Source: Echinococcus granulosus (lineage: Eukaryota > Platyhelminthes > Cestoda > Cyclophyllidea > Taeniidae). Taken from it: a stretch of 14,344 nt of DNA. Below are positions 1-13,561 of this stretch, piece by piece; the stretch's first letter is position 1; the number at the start of each line of letters is the position of its first letter. Where the stretch lies: positions 166,185-180,528 of the forward strand of contig NW_020170398.1 of assembly GCF_000524195.1 (NCBI RefSeq), given 5' to 3'. The position numbers were made by a program, and so were the translations under genes. The notes beneath the pieces are model-generated. The model was not told the origin of the DNA. It did no database searches and saw only the letters and a list, made by a program, of their open reading frames with translations.

Positions 1-1779
1 TACAGATGATATGTTAGCTGTAGTCCTACTATCCCCTCTAGGGTACCTAGAGAAGAAAAAATAGTAGTGGTGCTTTAAAAATAGCCCAAACAAACCTTTA
101 AACAAGCTTAAAACATTGTAAGATAAGAATTTTTCCCAATTTTAAGTTAAGCATACTATGCGTAGGACTTTATGACTTCCCTTAAGGCGATTGATAACAT
201 AGTATTTGGGTAGATTGTGCACTGTCAGCCTACAAAAGAGCATAAAGCTGATAACATGGCCGTCTTGTTGAAGGTAAAGTGACAGTGACTCCATATCCCC
301 AGCTCATTTTGCATTTAATTTTATCTCTGAGTGTTGAGTTCCTGGCGTAAATCCAGGGTTGTCGACTACTAATGTATAGAAGAGTTGGGAGACTATTAAC
401 GTGGCCCAAATACCATGCCAAAGAGTGAAACTAGAATCCATTAAACCAGAAGTGCTACCGGAGCCAAATATACAGTTGAGCAAAATATTAAACCTCTCTG
501 CCTTTTGAACACTGTCCCTTCGCTCTTTTCAGCTATCTTCCCGCATGGGCTATCTTGACGTTGAAGCTATGTAGCCACTCACGGACCAAAACACAATTCA
601 TTGAGTTTTCCTTAATATGAAAGGGTGTTCATTCTAGAATTTGGTCTACCTCGACAATTCCACCGTAACTGAGGTTTCCTTCCTTTTTGGAAATTGTATT
701 AGGGAAGAGGAAATGTACTGGCTTAATGCTGGCTAAGACCGCGCGATACTCCACAACAAGTTGCCAGTTGCTAGTCTTAAGGTAGTGTACCCAAAACAGA
801 GCCATTCAAGTAGGGATAAGAAACGAGATAGTTTTACGTGGCTAACGTTTTACATCAACGTATTCTTGCTATTTCACTTCAGTACTGTCCGAAGGAATGC
901 CTAGGTTCCATTCAGATGGCATTAATGTAGAGGAGGTATCGCCTATTTACGCTATTAACATCATCATACAGGCACCGCAGACAGCTCCATAATAAGCTTT
1001 TCGAAGAGGTTATTTTTAGTTCTTCTGTCAGGAGTCAGCGTGGATTCACACATCCACAGCAGCTGCCCTTCTTTCATAGCGTTAAGGTTTAGCATTCAGC
1101 CATAGATACCACCAAAGTTGTCCTTTAGGATCGGGTCAACTTGTCGCTGCCACCAATGTAGTTCCCTGAGTCTTTGATTATTTACTTACAGAAGAGGCTA
1201 GTAGCATGCTCCGAAGGTTATCCTGCCGAGTGGAAGTATAGACTGTGGAGATTCAAGCATCGGGGTAGTTAAACATACATTTAAGAAAAGCATTAAATAC
1301 AAGTGGTAGCAATGAACCATACCCTCAATTTGAGTCGCGAGCATTCGGTGATAGAAAGTCATTATTTTGCTTACTTAGCTAATATTATTCAAAGAATTCA
1401 TCAAACATGCCTTTCAGTAGAGGCTAACATTTTAACTAGCTCACGCAGGCCATCACACATTAGAGTACACGGGGTTACATGTTAAACAGTTTATGAAAAT
1501 AAAGTAGTACCATAGATTTTATAGCCTTTTCGTCTATTCCGTTAATCGCCGTTTACAGACGCTTTCACGAAGGATAATTTAAGCATTTATTAAGCACTAA
1601 CGGCGGTAGCCCTGAAGAGATATTTGCTTTAAGAAAAGATTGTGTTTATTTATTCCAAGTTGACAGGAAAGAATAGTTCACTTACTAAGGAATCCAAAAT
1701 AGGAGTTTTTAACGCAAATAAAAAATATGCACTGAGTAGATGCATCTTTCATGGGAGATAAAAATTATTCAACTGAAAG
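1..1779. other. Gene-free flank, including sirtuin 3' UTR
   Basis: No reading frame here has recognisable protein similarity, convincing splice sites or codon structure. The longest open frames are about 60 codons, which is what chance gives in DNA of this composition. The last 130 or so bases, next to the sirtuin stop codon, are its likely 3' UTR, read on the minus strand. I see no tandem repeat, tRNA-like fold or transposon end in the rest. Confidence 0.6.
1645..1654 (-). terminator. Candidate poly(A) signal of the sirtuin gene
   Basis: On the minus strand two overlapping AATAAA hexamers (AATAAATAAA) lie about 125-135 nt beyond the sirtuin stop codon at 1780-1782. Distance and orientation suit a 3'-end processing signal. 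In AT-rich DNA such hexamers also arise by chance, so cDNA ends would be needed to confirm it. Confidence 0.5.
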
Positions 1780-5322
<3,543 letters not shown>

Positions 5323-8300
5323 CTTCGACAGAAGAACCTAATTTTTCGCAAAATAACTTAAAAGTTGATTGTATTGGATGGACACATGGAGGCTGTCGAT
5401 GTAGGGAAGGTTTCCCGCTATTTTTACGGCGTAATTGATTTAAAGACGTCCGTAAACCTTATTACTAGTGACGACTTGTCATATGGGACTAAAATAAAAC
5501 ATGTGGCATAGTTAGTGTCAACGAACTCAAATGCTGAAACCGCCTGCTGCTACTTTTAGCGACAAGAGCTACGACGGCCAAGCCTTATACTGACTCAAAA
5601 GGTGGGCTCCCATTTTCTAGTTAGCTAGAAAAAAAATACCTGAGCAACAGTAATCTTAAGAAATTCGGTGACTGAGTTGAGATGAACTCGCTTGCTTTTA
5701 AGAATTTAAAGATACGTGACAATGTAATATTACGTATGGTGACCTTTCAGGGTTTTCTAATGCGCGCATTTATAGTGCTACTAATTATTTTACCTCAACA
5801 TCACTAAACACCTTCAACTAAAACATTCCTCAGTGGTTTAAGCTGCATTTTTAAATTGGATAGATAGTAGTAATTTAATTGACAGTTTCAGGTCATTTAT
5901 TTATACAGGTATTTTTTCCGGAAAAAATAATCCATGTACTTGGCCGAAAATGTATGTAGGCAAAAACACAATTAAAGACGTTGAAAGCTGTATGCGCCAA
6001 TTAAAACCCTTATTTTTTTGAAGATCTATGCATGCGATTTACAGTAAACCATCAAAGAGATGGATTTAGTGTGATTTGTAATCTATTTCAAATAAAAATT
6101 TTTGTTCTTCTCGTGGAGCCTTGTACAAACTTTTGCCGACATTGGGATGGTGGCCCTCTAGTGAATTGACATTTTATATTCTGTGACACGGAATTCGGGA
6201 GATCCCGGTAGCCGCCCACCACTCCTCTATGCCACTACTACGCTTTCCTCCATCCTACCTTAGTCAATCACGGCGTCAGCAAAAACTCGGAACGCTAGAG
6301 TTCTACGTGATTAGGCCGGAAACTTACAAGTGTTAAGCGTTCTTAATAAGCATGATGCAAAAAAAATGTGACATTAGAATTAATCCAAATGCGCCAGACA
6401 TTATGTATTCAGCTGTCTAAACCATCAAATTTGAGAGGATAATTTTAGAGTTACCCATCTCATCAGATGCAAGCCAACTACGTTATGGCACACTTTTATA
6501 AAGCATTTATGGTTTTGTCGGTGTCCCTCTAGTTTTAAACCTATTGATCAGGAAGATTGATTTGATTTGGAGTTATTAGATTGCTTGAAAAGTAAATGTT
6601 TTTGTGGGATAGGATTTTGTAATCCTTTTAGAGAAAAGTTGTTGCCTTAGTTGCCAGATCCTTGACTCTTTGCATCTGTACACTTAACGTATTCATTAGC
6701 ACAAATCAAAGTATCCTGTTGCACTTGACGTACTTATATATGATCAATTTGGGACTCGAATAGGTTTAATCATATTTTGGCAAAAGATAAAACCTACAAT
6801 TTTTAATTTCCCTGACGCCTTCCACAAAAAGGTCTAATCAAAATATGTTCCATTAGCGCCCAGACATCTAAATTGAACTTGCAGTACCTCCACAGTAAAA
6901 ATTCATTACCTGGTAGTAAGTTATGCTGTAGTGCCTTGATAGTTTGTTCAAATCCACATTTTAGTAGGCGGGCACCTAGGTATCCACAAAATGTACTTTC
7001 GTCTGGTGTATGACCTTAATGTTATTCCAATAGCCCCTCAGCCCCTTTTCTATCGTCCTGTTGTGACTTCTTATGACTTCACGGAAGACGCGAATCACTA
7101 CATTAAAATACTATCGCTACTGCAATGTATTGGAATCCCAGTATCTTCTAAATTGATATATTGCCCAAGCTTTTGCTTTCACTGACAATCTTGCCCTTGA
7201 TTGTTGCATAAATCCATGTCCTACCTCAGTTGTTCAAGCATTTTAAATCAGTCCAAGGTAAGTCTCACCTCAAATTAATTCGTTTGGTGGAATATATTCA
7301 ATGATTTAAAGCACGTGGATAAGCAATGGTAGAGTTCCCAACATTTTGCATTGGAGCACCTAACACGCATACTTATGCTACCGTTTGTAATCTTTTGCCC
7401 ATCCAACTCCTATTTTGATGAAAAGAAACTTCCTTACCTCTAGTCCTGTCTGATTCCATTTTCGACTGCCATCTCTCTGCCATCAATGCACAGAATTGGA
7501 CGACTAGCGTTCTAGGTGGCATAACCCTAACCTCATGCCACCGTTCTGAGATGCCCAAAAGGTCCTTATGGTGTCACGTCATTTAATGTCATCCTATTAC
7601 ATCCACGTCTACCACAATTCATCGAAGAAAAGCGAAGATCTGGTTGCACTCTAATGGAGTGCAAGTGAAGTGAAACTTTCTTGAAGCCTGAAGGCGTTTT
7701 CCATCCTAAAAGCGCCCAAATAAGCTCTGCATCTGCTTAAGATTAGACTATCTGCCTTTTTCTTTTCGATGACCGCCTTATGGACGACAGATATTAAAAT
7801 ACAGCCTTCAGTAGCGTTAGCGATGATATCGTAAAAAGAAGTGTAGGCAGGCCAAGTCATACCCTTCCACAAACAAGTTCAAGCGCAAAAAGCAACCCAT
7901 TAGATGACTCATTACTTGGCACTAATTGTCGGTATATCCAATTATTTTCCTTGAACAGATCAAGAATATACTTCTGTTCACAATGATCCCCACATTTTTG
8001 GGAGCATCATATTCATATGTGCGCTTCAAAACAAAGCAGATTTACAAGAGAATTATTTTGTGATTCAACGACATTGCAACCAGGGCATAGGCCAGAATCG
8101 GACTGACCTGTGCAGTGTACTCTCACCGTTCCAAGTGGTTACAAAAGTGTGCACAGGTTGTTCAGCTACAATTTAACGTGGAGTTAGCCAAAGTTTGTGA
8201 TCCAAATCGTGTATCTCGAGAAGTAGTTGGTTACTTTCCTAATGGCGGCTTAAAATAACACTAAGGGATCAAACGAAGAACTGCACGAAGATGTGAAATA

Positions 8301-9653
8301 AATTTGGAATCTGCCTCTTTGAAAGTTATTCTGCACTTTAGGGACACATACAGCCACCCTAAGTGTAAGCTGAAAATAGGTCTCACAAACGCAACTCTGT
8401 TGAATGCTTCCGGTAAGATGCTTTTTGAAAGTGGAAGGGGCACTGTGTTGTGGTAGGGACGTCCGCCAATAATCCTTCCATCAACTGTGCTGAGCGTTAA
8501 TTCATATGGTTAGAAAAAAACACGAATTCAACGACAACTTAGTGTAAATAAAATCTTATATTACGAAGTCAACACATCGGTGTGTGCTTACTTGTCTTGA
8601 CGAACTGAACAACGATCTATCTATCCATCAACGATCAATCTAATTTACTGCAAAAATAAAGCCAGGGAAGGTGAACTCCCAGACAGGACTTTAAGAATAA
8701 GGGCTTCTTTATCAGCGATACAGTGTAACTGAAGACCGCTAAATTCTCAAATTCAGCAGACAGGGAAGGGGCTAGGAAGTGACCGATCCTCGAGTTCGGA
8801 ATAACCGCCCGGCACTACGTCAGAGAAGCTAAGTGGGACCTTAGATTTCGCATTAGAACCAAACGACCAAAACGGTTGGCACAGATCAAACTCAAAAACC
8901 GGCATTTGAGTTTAGCTAGATGGCAAGAACTATGAAAATAAGCTGCACAACTTGAGAATTTTTTAGTAATTCACGACGATTCATGGGTATACGGAATCCA
9001 CACATAAGCACTGTTTTAACATTAAACATTCCGCAAACAAAGAGACCACATGCGCAAAGAGATCATTACCACATTCAGGGCGCTAAATATTCCCCTCACG
9101 GTTATTGCATGATCTGAAGTTAATAGCAGTGGCCTGGGTTGTTCAACTTGCTTAAACATCCGCGATGCAGTTAAAAAGTGATAATGAAGCACGAACACAA
9201 ACTAGAATATTTTATAGTAAAAAATCAAGTGAGTCCTAGCATGTCTAATATTAAATAGTAAAAATAAGTGGGGGGAAACCTGACCCTTGAATTGCAATGA
9301 TCTCGAACGAACGGATATGCTGGTCATATAACATTCTATCAAACAAAACCTTAAAAAGAATGTAAATTCCACTAGCAACATCCATCAGCGAAAGATGAAG
9401 ATTTAAGTAGAATATATTTACAATGGCATAAAAGCACGATCTAGGAACAGTGTTACCTCACAATGATTTCAAGATGCAAGCTGGAAATTTAACAGAAATC
9501 ATCACAGTAGATTTCCCAGAGTCGGGAGTTAGAGTGTGGTAGCCAATTGACACGGAATTATGCGGAGGCAGAATGAGGTTATTGAACGGGGAGAAAAGGG
9601 ACACAAGAGATTCGAGATTTGGATACAATAAGTACGAATTACTTAAAAGCAGC
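5323..9653. other. 4.3 kb without a recognisable gene
   Basis: This is the interval between the Rab gene and the sirtuin gene, both on the minus strand. Open frames are at most about 75 codons, and none reads like a known family or has matching splice sites. The region should hold the Rab 3' UTR at its right end and the sirtuin promoter and possible 5' exon(s) at its left end. One weak candidate for a coding upstream sirtuin exon ends at 5640 with donor CAG|GTATTT, in phase 0 with an acceptor ending at 5338, but it has no in-frame ATG. GC-richer patches occur near 6185-6330 and 8760-8860 without a pattern I can name; they could be old diverged repeats. Confidence 0.5.
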
Positions 9654-10324
9654 TTAGCAGCATGAGGAAGACTGAGACTTAGCGTTGAGATTATGAACAC
9701 GAGTAATCGGGGCCGCAGATCCTTGATCTCTAGGAACTTTCCTCAAAATAGATCTAGTGAGTTCCAAGAAGGCTGCTTCAACATTTGTTCCATTCATCGC
9801 ACTTGTTTCAAAATGTTTGACCTAAAATATGACACTTTTGAGAAATCGCCTTACCTCGTATCTTTCAGCAACAGCAAGACCCTCCTCCACAGACACTTGA
9901 CGCTGATCAACTTTGTCAGTCTTATTAGCAACGATAATTTTCTCAACTTCTTCAGACGCTAAATTAGTTATGTTTGACATCCACTTTGAAATATTCTCAA
10001 AGGATTTACGACATGTCACCGAATAGACCAACATTATGCCCATCGCACCACGATAGTAGGATGCAGTGATGGTTTGGAAACGCTCCTGGCCAGCGGTGTC
10101 CCATATCTATGATTTATGCGCGACACATACTAGACAATTACCTGTAGCTTAATACGCTTCCCATCGATTTCAACTGTTTTTATTTTGAAATCAATCCCTA
10201 TTGTAGAAATAAAAGACGAGGAGAAGGAGTCATCCACAAAGCGGAAGAGAATGCATGTTTTGCCAACACCAGAGTCGCCGATTAGCATCAATTTAAATAG
10301 AAGATCATAGGTTTTTTTGGCCAT
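9654..10324 (-). CDS. RAB10: Rab10-like small GTPase, complete, 3 exons
   Basis: Exons on the minus strand: 10324-10142, 10106-9855, 9821-9654. All junctions are phase 0 with GT..AG introns of 35 and 33 nt, each holding an in-frame stop. The protein is 200 aa, the same length as human RAB10, and begins [12 protein letters not shown] as RAB10 does. Seen: P-loop GDSGVGKT (16-23); switch [18 protein letters not shown] (63-69) with Gln68; Thr73 at the position phosphorylated by LRRK2 in human RAB10; [12 protein letters not shown] (78-89); NKTD (122-125); ETSAM (150-154); and a C-terminal Cys199-Cys200 pair for double geranylgeranylation. Rab8/10/13 proteins cycle between cytosol and membranes and steer exocytic, basolateral, ciliary-base and ER-tubule traffic. 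Oddities: the usually invariant SAK of the guanine-binding loop is SAM, and the YD(I/V)T strand reads YSVT. A divergent Rab8 paralogue is the alternative; start and length favour Rab10. Confidence 0.94.
9822..9854 (-). other. 33-nt Rab intron
   Basis: Donor GAG|GTAAGG and acceptor ATATTTTAG. Its length is a multiple of three, but it contains an in-frame TAG at its 3' end, so it must be removed. Removal restores continuous Rab sequence from AERYE into VKHFETSA. Confidence 0.93.
10107..10141 (-). other. 35-nt Rab intron
   Basis: Donor CAG|GTAATT and acceptor AATCATAG. It has an in-frame TAG and is not a multiple of three. Removal joins IKLQ to IWDTAGQE, exactly restoring the G3 motif of Rab GTPases. 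Confidence 0.95.
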
Positions 10325-11052
10325 AACAGTTTATGCGAAAGGGAGAACCCAAAACAATTCAATGATTCCTGGCTAGAAATTCCCAACGTTCCTTATTTGA
10401 ACGCCAACGCCGTTAACGTTTAAAACAAGCGAATACCTACATACTAGTAATTATATGTATTACAATTCACATTGTTGTCGTATACGTTCCAAAACAATTC
10501 ACTCTACAAAACGGAGGCAACAAATGGTATTCAATTATTCGCTACCGAAGTCATTTGGCTATATATTTCAAATACTGTTATTTCATACCGATTAGCTTTA
10601 TTTAACGATTTTTTGCAACAGATTGCGCTCAGCTTACCACAAATAAAAAATTATTTAATTAGGAGAAGTCGACTAGGCTAGCATTAAACCTGACCCAACT
10701 GAGAAAATAATTTAAGGACAAATAGTGGACGGGCGAATTGAGACCCTGAATAGATATGGCAGTCTTTGTCAGCAAGTTAGGAGTACACCTAATGCGCAAC
10801 CGAATATGGTGCAACTGCTGTGATTTTAAATACGATTTTGTCCTCACTCACCTCGTAAAAAATTAAGAATGTCTATAATCTTAATTAAAAATATTTTTAA
10901 ACTGGTCATTTATGCAAATGTAACTTTAGACATTTGTCATTTTCCTTAATTTGTTGCAGATTCTATCATTTGCCTTTTCAGTGATTGCAAACCCATCCGT
11001 TTGTTTGTTTTAAGCAGCTCTACCGCAGGGTGCCTTATTGCGATCGTCTGGG
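10325..11052. promoter_or_regulatory. Divergent intergenic region between Rab10 and SRA1
   Basis: The start codons of the minus-strand Rab and the plus-strand SRA1-like gene are 728 nt apart, head to head, so this interval must hold both 5' UTRs and promoters unless a non-coding 5' exon lies elsewhere. An octamer-type ATGCAAAT occurs at 10912-10919 in an AT-rich stretch. I see no convincing TATA or initiator arrangement. The in-frame TAA at 11011-11013 upstream of the SRA1 ATG fixes the 5' limit of that frame. Confidence 0.5.
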
Positions 11053-13144
11053 ATGTCCATTCCTTGTGCCCGTAAGTTTGATTCCCTTTTCTGGCATGCT
11101 ACGAGGTATTTCGTGGACATAACTATCCGTCAAACTTCTGCTCATTGAATTTGCCCTTATTCAAGTAAGATACGTCGGTGTGTTTGTAAAAGCTATTTTA
11201 TAGTAGAGGTCACTTAAAGCAAATCTTGGAACGTGTGTCTGGACTCAGGTGTATTGCGCGCAAAGCCACTGACTTTAGGTCAATCAAAGTGCAATCCTCA
11301 TATTTTGATTTACCCAAATACGCGTGCCCGGGATGTGGTGATAGCTATCTCTTAGATCTTCAACACCCGTTTTACCCTTTTGGTCGAGTTTGAATTTCAG
11401 GCTTAGTAGAATTCACATTCTTGTGATCTCACACTTGCGAGGCTTTCGTGTGCATTTTTATCTATTGTTCCGTCTGTAATTCAATACGCGTTGCAGTTTT
11501 AAAATAACAAGCGTACTTGCTTATCCCCGATACAGTTTTACTTTATTACTTTGGTCACTATGATGCGTTACTTTATGGCCTGGGAGGGCACTTCTTATCC
11601 GCTTTTATCTCGTCGCGTTCCCCCACTTCCCTCTTCGCCTCATCTATTCCTTCATTTTGTTCTGAGCTCTTGTTAATTTTGCCCGTTTTCCGTTGTATCT
11701 GCAGACTTATTTGTATCGTAAGTTTAATAAACAGTTGCCTAGTAATTTTTTCCCCGAAAAACCTTGTCGTGCTGGCGGCCTTACTTGATGGAAAATAGTC
11801 ACCCCAATCATTACTACTTTTCCTAATAAAAAACACCGTGTATAAATGGGTGAACCTTATCTTTTGGCCATATCTCCTGTTTTCTTGGCCAAAATTCTGC
11901 ATCGTGTTTTAACCATTTCCGTTTCGTTGCAACATTTCCCCAATCCTACTGGTAATCCCTAGCTTTTCTCCTCTGTTGAGTGGAATACCCAACCATAGCA
12001 CATGAGCCATCCAGAGTGTGCACAACTTCTGTGAGTTTATTCTCACAACTATTTTTTTTCTATTTCTCCCCTCTTCTTTCCAGCTGGTTGGAACGACCCA
12101 CCAGCGCTTGTGCTGGGCGTCTCTGACAGCGCAGCATCATCACGGCGCCCCCGTCCGCGCGTATTCCACTCTGTCGATGGTGTTGGAGCCGCCGGTTCCT
12201 CTGTGGCGGGTGGGGTTCACTCCAGTATTGGTTCTGTACCTCCAATCTTCCCTCAGGTCCCGCCTCTCTCTAGCGGGCACCCTTTTGTGCCGCAAACACC
12301 ACTTCATGTTCCCTTGATGCCCCAACAGCAGCAGCAGTTGCCGTCTCCACAGTCGCCACCAAACAATGACAGCACCTCTACACTTTCTCGATTGTCTGCT
12401 CAAGTCAATAAGGTTCTGAGCGACTCTTCTTTAGAGGTATTATATTCAAAATGTTGCCCCTCTTCCGTCTTATTGTTGCTTAAATGGTGTTTTATTTGGT
12501 TTGAAGATTCCAGGAAAGGAGGTGATTTTGGCCTCCATCTCCTCCCTTCATTTGGACATCTCTCTGAATCGGCTATCGACGGGCGCTATCGAACTTGTAA
12601 AGCAATTCATTTCATGTATGTTTTATTCATTTGTTCATACATGCTTCCGGCAAAGCAATCCCTATTGGATTTACCCTCTTTTTAGTCCTTGAACTGAAGG
12701 ATTTCAAGCGAGCTGAAGACACTCTCAATGTAATTAAGCAACAACAAGAGGTATGGACAAAGGCGTTTAATAGGGCAAAATGAATAATTGATATGTCCTT
12801 CATGTTGATTATCGTAAAACACGATTCCCATTGCTTTGTACTTTTTGGCGCTAGGCTCAGGTTCTAAGTTGTGATCCTGTTTCTTACTCATCCTGTTTTA
12901 TCCTAGACTGCTCAGTCATTGTGAGTTGGTCATGTAAGCATCACCAGCATTGAACCGCCTCATTTTTCTTGTTGCATGATGCTGGGCTAAGTGAGAGTCA
13001 AACTGCGTGAGCAAAGAAGCTACGTCGTTTTGCTTCTTTTTCTTCACTGGTGACGTGTACTTTAATAAATTACAGGCGGTGAATTGGGCGGTGGCTCTGC
13101 ATTACCTGATGTACTACGGTCACCTGCAAGCCTTGAGACGATGA
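11053..13144 (+). CDS. SRA1: SRA1-like protein (steroid receptor RNA activator family), 5 exons
   Basis: Preferred exons: 11053-11071, 12084-12436, 12507-12615, 12686-12750, 13076-13144; 204 aa. Exon 1 encodes MSIPCA plus one base before donor GTAAGT. It joins in phase to exon 2, giving MSIPCAPGWNDPPAL, and GWNDPP near the N-terminus is the hallmark of animal SRA1 proteins (also present in Sec31). Residues about 25-105 are a Ser/Gly/Pro/Gln-rich linker with a five-Gln run. Residues about 110-204 fit the SRA1 C-terminal helical bundle: RLSTGAIELVKQFI, DFKRAEDTL, then EAVNWAVALHYLM matching the human EVSQWMVGVKRLI region. Introns two and three are 70 nt each. In mammals the protein has been linked to nuclear-receptor co-regulation. 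The short length and the ATG close to GWNDPP argue against Sec31, which carries the same domain at the end of a much longer protein. The final exon is the least certain: reading on past 12750 also gives an in-frame end at 12783. Confidence 0.75.
11072..12083 (+). other. SRA1 intron 1 (1012 nt)
   Basis: Donor C|GTAAGT and acceptor CTTTCCAG after a long pyrimidine tract. The plus strand is noticeably T-rich, which leaves purine-rich open frames on the opposite strand (for example 11573-11902); these look like by-products of composition, not genes. A second good donor, GTGAGT at 12031, follows an ATG at 12002, but its phase would put exon 2 in the wrong frame. Confidence 0.65.
12751..13075 (+). 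other. SRA1 last intron / alternative 3' UTR
   Basis: If GAG|GTATGG is used as a donor, the intron is 325 nt and ends TTACAG at 13075. If not, the frame continues VWTKAFNRAK and stops at 12781-12783, leaving the rest as 3' UTR. The spliced form restores the conserved Trp region of SRA1 better (Trp 14 residues after the AED motif versus 12; human spacing is 16). Confidence 0.55.
13064..13069 (+). terminator. AATAAA just upstream of the SRA1 last acceptor
   Basis: The hexamer lies seven bases before the first base of the proposed last exon. It could act as a poly(A) signal for a transcript that retains the preceding intron and stops at 12783, or it may simply be part of the AT-rich intron end. 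Confidence 0.35.
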
Positions 13145-13561
13145 GCTTCCCCGCAGTCTCCATGCCCAATGTACCTTAACCCCCTCTTTGCTAGGATTAC
13201 TGTTTTTGTGCATTTTCACAAGCTGCACGCATCGCCCGGGTCCCTTCCCTATTTTAATTTGTCCCCGTGAAACAAAAAGAATGGTTTCTTTGTTGATAGT
13301 GCTTTTCTTCCAGTGTTTATGAATCATGAATGGTTGCCTTGAGATAGTTGAGAAACTTCCAAAAATGCTCTACTTGGGGCCAGTGCTGTGAGTGAGAACG
13401 CTTTACACTTTGAGAGATACAAATTGAAGATTTATTTGCATTTGAGTTTCTCATGGAGGGACAAAAATAGAATTCGGCGACAAAAAATAAGCGCTAGAAA
13501 AAGTCATCATAATTGGGGGAGAGGAGGGGTTCCATCATGTCTCCATATCCGGGTTCTCAGC
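13145..13561. other. Convergent intergenic region, no gene seen
   Basis: This lies between the proposed SRA1 stop and the stop of the minus-strand coiled-coil exon, so it should hold both 3' UTRs. The open frames here (13070-13327 on the minus strand, 13388-13594 on the plus strand) show no family resemblance or splice context. Confidence 0.5.

Noticed and set aside
1520..1560. GTTAATCG resemblance to a flatworm spliced-leader sequence.
   Set aside because: Only a short match, with no donor site or ATG at the expected place.
6196..6207. Small inverted repeat CGGGA/TCCCG.
   Set aside because: A five-base stem with a two-base loop is too small to be meaningful in 14 kb.
6925..6965. tRNA-like box pattern (GGTAGTAAG... 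GTTCAAATCC).
   Set aside because: No acceptor stem or anticodon arm can be drawn around it; probably chance.
6991..7185. 64-codon plus-strand frame reading like a soluble protein.
   Set aside because: No recognisable family, no splice partner on either side, and a length expected by chance.
11573..11902. 109-codon minus-strand frame, rich in Lys, Arg and Glu, inside SRA1 intron 1.
   Set aside because: The plus strand is T-rich here, which removes stop codons from the opposite strand by composition alone. The translation shows no domain.
12002..12083. Alternative first SRA1 exon from the ATG at 12002 with a strong GTGAGT donor at 12031.
   Set aside because: It leaves two bases of a codon, which would read exon 2 in a frame without GWNDPP. 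The 11053-11071 exon fits the phase exactly.
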